A stretch of 64,000 nt of DNA from Limnoglobus roseus (GTDB lineage Bacteria > Planctomycetota > Planctomycetia > Gemmatales > Gemmataceae), in assembly GCF_008254045.1 (NCBI RefSeq), contig NZ_CP042425.1, positions 1,674,001 to 1,738,000 of the forward strand, written 5' to 3'. Under the pieces are notes generated by a model, which saw only the letters and a program-made list of their open reading frames with translations, searched no databases and was not told the origin of the DNA. Both the position numbers and the translations under genes were made by a program. Positions 16,831 through 23,909 of the stretch are shown in pieces (positions within the stretch are counted from its first letter, which is position 1; the number at the start of each line of letters is the position of its first letter).

Positions 16831-17142
16831 TCACCACGCGCCGACGCGGAACTTGATGTCCGTTACCGCCGTGCCCGGCAGCTTTTTCCGCAGGTCGGTC
16901 AGAAGTCGCCGTTTGTGGAACTGGGCCAGTTCTTGCAACAGCACACCGTTCTTCACTTCGACTTCGATCACGCCGCGGCGCATCGCCATCACGCGGGTGT
17001 CGGCCTGCCGCTCCGGGCCGACGGTTTCGGCCCAGGCCGTTTCCAGGCGGACGCGCTCGGTCTTGCGTCCCCAGCCGCGGGCGGTGAACAGCTTCGCCAG
17101 GATATCGCTTAGGTTTTCCGGGCCGGTGTTGTCGCTCGCCAT
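16831..17142 (-). CDS. dciA: DciA-like protein (DUF721), helicase-loading factor
   Basis: 103 residues with a DUF721 fold: LSDILAKLFTARGWGRK, then WAETVGPERQADTRVMAMRRGV and IEVEVKNGVLLQELAQFHKR. DciA is the ancestral bacterial operator of the replicative helicase DnaB, used where DnaC or DnaI is absent. ATG 17142 is chosen because GAGGTG lies just before it; GTG 17148 is also possible. It starts seven bases past dnaN, so the two are coupled. Its place beside dnaN and gyrB supports the replication role. Confidence 0.85.
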   Translation of the reverse strand: MASDNTGPENLSDILAKLFTARGWGRKTERVRLETAWAETVGPERQADTRVMAMRRGVIEVEVKNGVLLQELAQFHKRRLLTDLRKKLPGTAVTDIKFRVGAW

Positions 17143-17149
17143 ACGCACC

Positions 17150-18274
17150 TCAGCCGGTCAGCGGCATCACCAGGTACAGGTAGTCGGCACCCAGACGGAA
17201 CACCGCCGGCTTTTGGCCGTCGGTCATTTCCAGCGTCAGCGTCGGCTCGCTCTCGACGGCCCGCAGCATGTCGATCAGGTATTGCGGGTTGAACGCGATG
17301 TCGATCTCGCCGCCCTGGTAGTCGGGCAGGTCCATCGTCACCTCGCCGCTGCCGTGGTCGGCTCCACCCTGGGCGTTGAGCGTCAGCTTGCCGGGTTCGA
17401 ACTTAAACTCGACCCGCTTCGACTCATCGTCGGTCATGATGGCCGCCTGCCGGACCCGCGAGAGGAACTCGGCGGTCGGGATGGCGAGCGTCACGCCGGG
17501 CTTCTTCGGGATGATGTCGCGATACGGCGGGAAGCGGCCCTCCACCAACCGCGTGTGGATCAGTGCCCGGCCAGTCTGGAACATCGCCTCGTTCGGCTTC
17601 AGCACAATGCGGATCAACTCACCGTCGTCAGCTAGGCTGCGTTCCAGCAGTTGCACGGCCTTCTGCGGCACGAGGTGCGAGGGCGTCTTGGCGTCCTTCA
17701 CGCCGCCGTGAACGTCGGCCACGCCCTCCGTCAGGGCCAGCCGGCGGGTGTCGGTGGCAACCAGCCGAGCCTTCTTCTCCTCAGCCTCCCACAGCACGCC
17801 GGTGACGGCCCAGCGGGCGGTGGCCTCCGTCTTGTCGGCGGCGAAGGCGGTCCGCTTAATCATGCTCCGCAACAGCCCGGCGTTAATCTCGTGGTACTGT
17901 CCACCGTCGTCGAAGGCGGGGATGTCCGGGAACTCGTTCGCGTCGCCGCCGGGCAAGTTGAAGCGGCCGGTGCTGGTGCGGACGAGCGTGCCGTTCTCGT
18001 CGCTGTCCAGGGTGATGTCAGCGTCCGACGATTCGCGGAGAATCGAGATGAGCTTGTTCGGCTGAAGGAGTGCCGCCCCCGCCCGCTTGACCTCGATGCC
18101 GCGGAGTTCGTACCGCACGCCGATTTCCAGGTCAGTCGCCATGAGGAAGAGGGCATCATCTTGGGCAATCGCCTTGATGCAACTGAGCACCGGCTTCGTC
18201 GTGCGGGCGGCCACCGCAACGCCGACGAGCTGGCACGCGGTTAGCAACCAGTCGCGTTGACACTTCACTTTCAC
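17150..18274 (-). CDS. dnaN: DNA polymerase III beta sliding clamp
   Basis: 374 residues in three clamp subdomains, with typical segments LMATDLEIGVRYEL, NLPGGDANEFPDIP, RLVATDTRRLALTEG and the end YLYLVMPLTG. The clamp tethers polymerase to DNA and loads through the gamma complex. The start is GTG 18274 with GGGAGA upstream. It is separated from dnaA by the candidate origin at 18275-18648. Confidence 0.96.
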   Translation of the reverse strand: MKVKCQRDWLLTACQLVGVAVAARTTKPVLSCIKAIAQDDALFLMATDLEIGVRYELRGIEVKRAGAALLQPNKLISILRESSDADITLDSDENGTLVRTSTGRFNLPGGDANEFPDIPAFDDGGQYHEINAGLLRSMIKRTAFAADKTEATARWAVTGVLWEAEEKKARLVATDTRRLALTEGVADVHGGVKDAKTPSHLVPQKAVQLLERSLADDGELIRIVLKPNEAMFQTGRALIHTRLVEGRFPPYRDIIPKKPGVTLAIPTAEFLSRVRQAAIMTDDESKRVEFKFEPGKLTLNAQGGADHGSGEVTMDLPDYQGGEIDIAFNPQYLIDMLRAVESEPTLTLEMTDGQKPAVFRLGADYLYLVMPLTG

Positions 18275-18497
18275 GGCGAGTCTCCCGATTACGGAGTGTG
18301 GGTGTTCTGATTAATCTGGAACGATTCGCGAGGGATCGGGGCTTCCTGTGTTCCTGCCTCTCGTTGGCGGTCTTCTCTTTCCGATCCCTTATTTAAATCC
18401 TCAGTGTCAGCAGTAAAGTCTCGGCTCAGTTCGTCTCTTACTGGCCCGGCTCTAACCAATCGCCCTGAAATTCAAGGCGGATCAGTGTTCGAACCCC

Positions 18498-18506
18498 TGT
18501 GGAAAA
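18498..18506 (-). promoter_or_regulatory. DnaA box, left
   Basis: TTTTCCACA on the minus strand, one mismatch from TTATCCACA. It is flanked by AGGG on one side and by GGCGCGC three bases beyond on the other, mirroring the right box. Confidence 0.65.
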
Positions 18507-18509
18507 CCT

Positions 18510-18627
18510 GGCGCGCGGCCGGTGAACCAATGGCGCGCTGCGGCGCGCGACTAACACTCGAATTTTCCCCGCCTCACTTCCAGCACTCGCGCGCCACTCG
18601 TTATCAGCGGCGCGCCGTCGGCGCGCC
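18510..18627. repeat. GGCGCGC repeat cluster in the origin
   Basis: Copies at 18510-18516, 18532-18538 and 18542-18548 read GGCGCGC. The copy at 18589-18595 reads GCGCGCC. Copies at 18609-18616 and 18620-18627 are full palindromes GGCGCGCC. Three copies lie on each side of a less GC-rich centre (AATTTTCC region), giving mirror symmetry. Confidence 0.7.
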
Positions 18628-18630
18628 GAG

Positions 18631-18639
18631 TTTTCCACA
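18631..18639 (+). promoter_or_regulatory. DnaA box, right
   Basis: TTTTCCACA on the plus strand, ten bases from the dnaA stop codon. Together with the left box it forms the ends of a long inverted repeat. Confidence 0.65.
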
Positions 18640-18648
18640 GGGTGCGCG

Positions 18649-19638
18649 TCAACCGCTGATCTCCGTTCGCAGTCCCTTCACGGTGCCGGCGTAGTCGGCG
18701 TCCTTCGTCAGAAGCTCTTCGACCTTGCGGACCGCGTGCAGCACGGTCGAGTGATCGCGACCGAACTCACGGCCGACGGCGGGCAGCGACAGCTTGCTCG
18801 CGGTGCGAGCGAGGTAGATCGCCGTCTGCCGGGCCAGCATTACGGTCTTGAGCCGCGACGTGCCGAGCAATTCCTTCGGTGACACGCCAAACGAAGCGGC
18901 CACGGCCGCCACGATGTCGGCGACGGCGGGCGGCCGCGCGTCGTTCGCAAGAAGGTTGGCTACCTGTTCCCGCGTCAGCGCCGTCATCGACTTGCGGGCC
19001 GGCCCCCGCAGCGTTTGGAGCATCCCGAGCAACGGCCGAAAGCCGCCGGCCGGTTGATCCGCGATCCAGCGGAGGGCGTCGGCCGTTAGCTTGATCTTGA
19101 GGCGGTCGGCGTGGAATCTCAGTAACTTCAATCGCGACTTTGGCGAGAAGGCTTCCAGCGGCACAACCAGCCCGGCCGATAATCGGCTGGCGAGGCGGCG
19201 TGGCACGTTCAACAGTGCCGCCGGCCCCGCATGGGCGGTGAAGACCGTCGGCCGGCGGGATCGGGTTCGCAGGTCCAGCACCCGGCCGACGAGGTCCGCC
19301 GAGCGCGGCGGCAGATGTTGCACATCTTCCACGATCAGCAGATCGCACTCCGCGAGTTCCGGGTACGTCCCGTCGTCTTCACCCTCTTGCGGGCGGGAGT
19401 CGAGGTCGTTGGCCGCCACGATCTGCACCGTGTGGCCGAGCGGCGATTCCGTGACCGCTTGAACCAGGGCGTCGACCAGTGTGGTTTTGCCGGTGCCGGG
19501 GAGGCCGTGGAGGAGGAGTGGTGAGACGACCCGCCGGGACTGTTCCAGGGCGCGACCGAGTTGCCAGACCGCCCGCACCGCGGAACGATTTTCAGGCACG
19601 CGGACCAGGTCATTCCACGGGGGAGCGAGGAGCGTCAT
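18649..19638 (-). CDS. dnaA: Chromosomal replication initiator DnaA, short form lacking domains I-II
   Basis: 329 residues against about 440-470 usual. It begins almost at domain III: WNDLVRVPENRSAVRAV corresponds to the 'F-x-x-F-V-x-G-x-x-N' entry. Walker A is GLPGTGKTT (45-53) and Walker B is LLIVEDVQHL. Domain IV ends with the DnaA signature LPAVGREFGRDHSTVLHAVR. The N-terminal helicase/DiaA-contact domain and linker are absent, and no upstream frame could encode them. ATG 19638 is chosen; a promoter-like sequence sits only 11 bases upstream. The DNA-binding residues are intact, so it should bind the boxes at 18498 and 18631. Divergence in domain III (AHAGPA) is notable. Confidence 0.88.
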   Translation of the reverse strand: MTLLAPPWNDLVRVPENRSAVRAVWQLGRALEQSRRVVSPLLLHGLPGTGKTTLVDALVQAVTESPLGHTVQIVAANDLDSRPQEGEDDGTYPELAECDLLIVEDVQHLPPRSADLVGRVLDLRTRSRRPTVFTAHAGPAALLNVPRRLASRLSAGLVVPLEAFSPKSRLKLLRFHADRLKIKLTADALRWIADQPAGGFRPLLGMLQTLRGPARKSMTALTREQVANLLANDARPPAVADIVAAVAASFGVSPKELLGTSRLKTVMLARQTAIYLARTASKLSLPAVGREFGRDHSTVLHAVRKVEELLTKDADYAGTVKGLRTEISG

Positions 19639-19648
19639 TTCACCAGGA

Positions 19649-19677
19649 ATTCTAGCAAAAAATGCACGTCCGAACAA
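19649..19677 (-). promoter_or_regulatory. dnaA: Promoter of dnaA
   Basis: On the minus strand TTGTTC (19672-19677), a 17-base spacer and TAGAAT (19649-19654). The -10 matches consensus at five of six positions. The predicted transcript start falls about four bases before the ATG, so the mRNA would be leaderless or nearly so. Confidence 0.55.
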
Positions 19678-19784
19678 TCGCAATCCGACGGATTAACGAC
19701 GCTCGAAGTGGTTGTGGGGCGTGAAGTTGCGATCAGGCCGGCGGGGGCGGGCGAAGGTGGGGCGTTTGCGGCGAGTTTGCTCTG

Positions 19785-19790
19785 TATAAC
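19785..19790 (+). promoter_or_regulatory. -10 box close to the desaturase start
   Basis: TATAAC ends 12 bases before the ATG at 19803. No ribosome binding site lies between (GTCCCTACCACC). The predicted leader is about six bases. A clear -35 is not seen. Confidence 0.4.
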
Positions 19791-19802
19791 GTCCCTACCA
19801 CC

Positions 19803-20783
19803 ATGACGCACATCGAGAAGCAAACCCTCCGCGACCTGCACCGCCCCGGTTGGCGGGGAACGTGGTTCGTTCTCGGCTTCGGCAGCCTCTTCTACGGCCT
19901 CGTGGCGGCGACCGCGTACTGTCTGTCGGCCCAACTTTATTGGGCGCTGGTGCCGCTCATCGTGGCCAACACCCTGCTCTCGCATTCGCTGGTCATCGCC
20001 TTTCACGAAGCCGCCCACGGCAGCCTCTGCCCGTGGCGACCACTGAACGAGTACCTCGGCCGAGTGATCGGCCTGCAAGCGTTCAACAGCCTGACGCTCT
20101 ACCGCGAACTGCACCACTGGCACCACGCCCACCTTGGTACGCCGCGGGACGAGGAATTCTGGCCGTTCACCGACCCCGCTCAGCCCCGGTGGAAACGCCG
20201 ACTGGCGGCCGTCGGCGAACTCTTATTCGGCACCCTGTACACGCCCGTTCTGTACCTGCGGGCTTTGGTTCGATCCGACTCTCGCATCCGCGTCGGCCGC
20301 AGCCGTCGGCTGATGATTTGGGCAGAGGTCCTCGCTCCGTTCGTCGTGTGGGGCGGTGTCGCCGGGGTGGCCCTGTGGTACGGCGTGTTCGCGTACTTTT
20401 TCCTCGGCTACCTGCTTCCGGCCTACCTCGCGGGCAACATTCAAAGCTGGCGGAAGTACATCGAACACATCGGCCTGACCGGCGACAGTTGGGCCACGCT
20501 CACGCGCGCCATTCGCCCGCCCGGTTGGCACGGCCACGTGATGTCGGAATCGGTTTTGCACGAGCCGTACCACGACTTGCACCACCGTTACCCGAAGATC
20601 CCTTACGAAAGCCTGCCCGCTGCCGCGAAGGTGGACCCACCACGGTCGGACGACGTGCCGGTGTTCCCGAGCTATCGGGCGGCACTGGTGGACTTGCTGC
20701 GCGACCTCGGCGACCCGAAATTCGGCCCGGCGTGGCGGGAAGAAAACGTGCCGATGCCCGTCGTGCACGCCGAGATTGCATAA
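19803..20783 (+). CDS. Membrane fatty acid desaturase/hydroxylase family protein
   Basis: 326 residues with four to six membrane segments. The three diiron histidine boxes are present: HEAAH near residue 68, HHWHH near residue 104, and HEPYHDLHHRYP near residue 256. The family includes acyl-lipid desaturases, carotenoid ketolases and hydroxylases; the substrate cannot be decided here. It is transcribed away from dnaA. No Shine-Dalgarno is visible, but a -10 box lies 12 bases upstream, pointing to a leaderless start. Confidence 0.85.
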   Translation: MTHIEKQTLRDLHRPGWRGTWFVLGFGSLFYGLVAATAYCLSAQLYWALVPLIVANTLLSHSLVIAFHEAAHGSLCPWRPLNEYLGRVIGLQAFNSLTLYRELHHWHHAHLGTPRDEEFWPFTDPAQPRWKRRLAAVGELLFGTLYTPVLYLRALVRSDSRIRVGRSRRLMIWAEVLAPFVVWGGVAGVALWYGVFAYFFLGYLLPAYLAGNIQSWRKYIEHIGLTGDSWATLTRAIRPPGWHGHVMSESVLHEPYHDLHHRYPKIPYESLPAAAKVDPPRSDDVPVFPSYRAALVDLLRDLGDPKFGPAWREENVPMPVVHAEIA

Positions 20784-20816
20784 CCGAAGCCCATTTCTCT
20801 CCCCGTCGAGGTTGCG

Positions 20817-21362
20817 ATGCCCGCTGTTCGATTTGCCGTGCCCGCGATCCTGGGCTTCCTGTTGGCCAGCCCCTTCGCGACGACTCAAGACCCGAAGCCG
20901 GTCGCCTCACTGATCGCGCGGAACCGCGTGCAACTGAACCTCGCCGGGGCCGAGATGATCGTCGCGGCGTGCAAGCAGAAAGCGACGGCGATGGGCCTGA
21001 AGTCGAACATTGCCGTCGTCGACGACGGCGGGCACCTGCTCGCATTCGCCCGCATGGACGGTGCCCGCCCCGCGAGCGCGGCCACGGCTCTGACGAAAGC
21101 CGTCTCGGCCGCGACGTTCCGCCAGGAAACCGGCACCCTGCCCGCGAAGGGGGAACCGGACCTGCTGTTGAGCCTGGAACTCCCCCGGGCGGCGGCCGCG
21201 AGTGGCGGCAAGATCACCACCCTCAAGGGCGGCGTGCCCGTGGTCGTGGACGGCCAGGTGATCGGGGCCGTCGGCCTCGGTGGCGGCAGCGGCGAACAGG
21301 ACGCGGAAGTAGCGAAGGCCGGCATCCAGGCCTTGCTCGACGGACTGGGCGAGAAGAAGTAA
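20817..21362 (+). CDS. Exported GlcG/HbpS-family protein (DUF336)
   Basis: 181 residues with a cleavable signal (AVPAILGFLLASPFATTQ). The rest is a GlcG/HbpS fold: LNLAGAEMIVAACKQKATAM, SNIAVVDDGGHLLAFARMDG and a glycine-rich end VIGAVGLGGGSGEQDAEVAK. Members bind heme or corrinoid-like ligands or act as accessory proteins; the role here is unknown. GAGGTTGCG precedes the ATG. It lies 33 bases after the desaturase gene and is probably in the same operon. Confidence 0.85.
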   Translation: MPAVRFAVPAILGFLLASPFATTQDPKPVASLIARNRVQLNLAGAEMIVAACKQKATAMGLKSNIAVVDDGGHLLAFARMDGARPASAATALTKAVSAATFRQETGTLPAKGEPDLLLSLELPRAAAASGGKITTLKGGVPVVVDGQVIGAVGLGGGSGEQDAEVAKAGIQALLDGLGEKK

Positions 21363-21366
21363 CAAG

Positions 21367-22479
21367 TCAGAGTTTGGCCGCACGGATTGCGTTCACGCTC
21401 GCGATGATCCGTCCGGCGGCTTCGTCCATTTCGGCTTCTGTTGTCGTCTCGCCGAGGCTGAACCGCACGGCGGACTTGAGCACGTCGTCGGGTACGCCCA
21501 TCGCAATCAGCACCGGCGACGGCAGGAGCGAACCGCTCGAACACGCCGACCCGATCGAGCACGCGACGCCGGCCAGGTCGAGGCTCATCATCAGCAAATC
21601 GGCCCGGCAGCTGGGGAACGAGAGGTTCAGCGTCGTCGGCAAGGAATCGGCCTCGCCGGGAAGCGGCCCGTTGACGACGACCGGCGGCACCGCGGCCCGT
21701 AGTCGGTCGAGCAACCTCTGCCGTAGGCGGGCGAGTGACGCCGCGGTGTCACTCATGGCCTTGACCGCGTGGTCCAGGGCCACGGCCATGCCGACGGCGA
21801 GCGCGACAGGTTCCGTACCGGGCCGGTGGCCGCGCTGCTGGTGCCCGCCGAACTGCAACGGCCGGAGCAGTGTTCCCTTCCTGAGCAACAACGCACCCAC
21901 GCCCTTCGGCCCGCGGAACTTGTGCCCGGAGAGTGTCAACGCGGTGACGCCGAGGCCGCGGAGGTTCACTGGAATCTTGCCGACTGCCTGGGCCGCGTCG
22001 GTGTGAACGGGACCGAGTTCGGCGAACGCCCGCACAGGCTGGATCGCGCCGGTCTCGTGGTTCGCGAGTTGCAGACTGGTGAGAACTCGCGGGGCGAGTT
22101 CTCGACGTTCAACAACCCCCCGTGCGTCAGCTTTCAGCCATTCGATCTCGAATCCCCTTGCCGCGAGTTGCTTCAACGGTTCGGTCACGCACGGGTGTTC
22201 CAGCGGCGATGCCACGATCCGCCCCGGTGGTTCGCCGCACAGGCCGAAGAGCGCGATATTGTTCGCCTCCGTGGCCCCGCTGGTGAAAACGACTTCCTCC
22301 GGCAGTGCCCCCAATAGGGCCGCGACTTTCTCGCGGGCGTCTTCCAGGTGTCGGCGGGCCTGTCGGCCGGCGGCGTGCGACGACGACGGGTTGCCGAACG
22401 CTTCCGCCATCAGCGGCCGCATCGCGTCCCAGGCCGCGGGCAGGACCGGCGTCGTCGCGTTGTGGTCGAGGTAGAGCAT
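21367..22479 (-). CDS. Cysteine desulfurase (IscS/NifS family)
   Basis: 370 residues. MLYLDHNATTPV is the family start. The PLP region reads TSGATEANNIALFG and the Schiff-base Lys is in LSGHKFRGPKG. The catalytic Cys lies in SIGSACSSGSLLPSPVL. It removes sulfur from cysteine to supply Fe-S clusters or tRNA thiolation. No iscU or sufE follows, so the acceptor is unknown. ATG 22479 is taken; ATG 22494 (MAAITMLYLDHN) is equally possible. The same frame is open far upstream, but that portion is antisense to xylA and not real. Confidence 0.92.
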   Translation of the reverse strand: MLYLDHNATTPVLPAAWDAMRPLMAEAFGNPSSSHAAGRQARRHLEDAREKVAALLGALPEEVVFTSGATEANNIALFGLCGEPPGRIVASPLEHPCVTEPLKQLAARGFEIEWLKADARGVVERRELAPRVLTSLQLANHETGAIQPVRAFAELGPVHTDAAQAVGKIPVNLRGLGVTALTLSGHKFRGPKGVGALLLRKGTLLRPLQFGGHQQRGHRPGTEPVALAVGMAVALDHAVKAMSDTAASLARLRQRLLDRLRAAVPPVVVNGPLPGEADSLPTTLNLSFPSCRADLLMMSLDLAGVACSIGSACSSGSLLPSPVLIAMGVPDDVLKSAVRFSLGETTTEAEMDEAAGRIIASVNAIRAAKL

Positions 22480-22566
22480 GGTTATTGCCGCCATCCTATA
22501 CCCATTCGCCCGTCTCGCGAATACCCTTTCCCCATCGACCATTCCCTCCCCCTCTGAGATTCGCCA

Positions 22567-23886
22567 ATGTCGTCCTACTTCCCCGACGTGTCGGCCATCA
22601 AGTACGAAGGCCCGGACAGCACGAACCCACTCGCCTTCCGCCACTACAACCCGACCGAAGTCGTCGACGGCAAGACGATGAAGGACCACCTGCGGTTCGC
22701 CGTCTGCTATTGGCACACCCTCTGCGGCACCGGCAGCGACCCGTTCGGTCCCGGCTGTGCCATCCGCCCGTGGGACCAGCAGGGCGGCTCGAACGTCGAA
22801 ATCGCCCTCCGCCGCGTGGACGTGATGTTCGAGTTCGTTACAAAACTCGGCGCGCCGTTCTACTGCTTCCACGACCGCGACGTGTCCCCGGAAGGCAAGA
22901 ACCTGTCCGAGACGAACGCCATCTTCGACAAGATCGCGGCGAAGCTGAAGGCGAAGCAGGACGAGACCGGCGTGCAGCTCCTCTGGGGCACGGCCAACCT
23001 CTTCAGTCACCCGCGGTTCGTCCACGGGGCGTCCACGAGTTGCAACGCCGACGTGTTCGCGTTCGCCGGGGCGCAGGTCAAGAAGGCGATGGAAGTCACG
23101 AAGGAACTCGGCGGCGTCAACTACGTCTTCTGGGGCGGACGCGAAGGCTACCACAACCTCTACAACACCGACCTGCGCCGCGAGTTCGACCACCTCGCCA
23201 AGTTCCTGCAAATGGCGGTGGACTACAAGAAGAAGATCGGGTTCACGGGGCAGTTCCTCATCGAGCCGAAGCCGAAGGAGCCGACGACGCACCAGTACGA
23301 CAGCGACGCCGCCGCGTGCACGGCCTTCTTGAAGACCTACGGCCTCGACAAAGACTTCAAGTTCAACCTCGAAACGAACCACGCGACGCTCGCGGGGCAC
23401 ACGATGTTCCACGAGATGACCTACTCCAGCAGCTACGGCATGCTCGGCAGCGTGGACGCCAACCGCGGGGACGAACTCATCGGCTGGGACACGGACCAGT
23501 TCCCGACGAACCTGTACACGACCGCGCAGATCATGCTCGTGATCCTGAACCAGAACGGCCTCGGCAGCGGCGGGCTGAACTTCGACGCGAAGGTCCGCCG
23601 CGAGAGCTTCGAGCCGGTGGACCTGTTCCACGCCCACATCGGCGGCATGGACGCATTCGCCCACGGTCTGAAGATCGCCAGCGCCATCCGCAAGGACGGC
23701 GGCCTCGCCAAGTTCGTGAAGGATCGCTATGCGAGTTGGGACACCGGCATTGGGGCCGACATCGAGAAGGGCATCGCCGACTTTGGCTCGCTGGAAACGT
23801 ACATGCTCGCGAAGGGCGACTCGGCCGCGAACACGTCCGGCCGGCAGGAAATGCTGGAGAACTACGTCAACCGCTTCATGAAGTGA
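22567..23886 (+). CDS. xylA: Xylose isomerase
   Basis: 439 residues, the class II length. Hallmarks are [13 protein letters not shown], the catalytic His-Asp region [43 protein letters not shown], and the metal site [16 protein letters not shown]. It converts D-xylose to D-xylulose, and glucose to fructose, using Mg2+, Mn2+ or Co2+. It stands alone without xylB. It is transcribed divergently from the desulfurase gene with about 87 bases between. Confidence 0.96.
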   Translation: MSSYFPDVSAIKYEGPDSTNPLAFRHYNPTEVVDGKTMKDHLRFAVCYWHTLCGTGSDPFGPGCAIRPWDQQGGSNVEIALRRVDVMFEFVTKLGAPFYCFHDRDVSPEGKNLSETNAIFDKIAAKLKAKQDETGVQLLWGTANLFSHPRFVHGASTSCNADVFAFAGAQVKKAMEVTKELGGVNYVFWGGREGYHNLYNTDLRREFDHLAKFLQMAVDYKKKIGFTGQFLIEPKPKEPTTHQYDSDAAACTAFLKTYGLDKDFKFNLETNHATLAGHTMFHEMTYSSSYGMLGSVDANRGDELIGWDTDQFPTNLYTTAQIMLVILNQNGLGSGGLNFDAKVRRESFEPVDLFHAHIGGMDAFAHGLKIASAIRKDGGLAKFVKDRYASWDTGIGADIEKGIADFGSLETYMLAKGDSAANTSGRQEMLENYVNRFMK

Positions 23887-23909
23887 GGCGTCGGGTTCGT
23901 GGCGGTCGC

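Larger units (their letters stand above)
18275..18648. other. Candidate chromosomal replication origin (oriC) between dnaN and dnaA
   Basis: 374 bases without a gene. An AT-richer part holds TTATTTAAAT at 18389-18398 and could be the unwinding element. It is followed by a symmetric block at about 18495-18642 bounded by two DnaA boxes, TTTTCCACA, pointing outward at 18498-18506 (minus) and 18631-18639 (plus). Between them lie six GGCGCGC or GCGCGCC motifs. The dnaA-dnaN gap is a classical oriC location. Confidence 0.75.
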
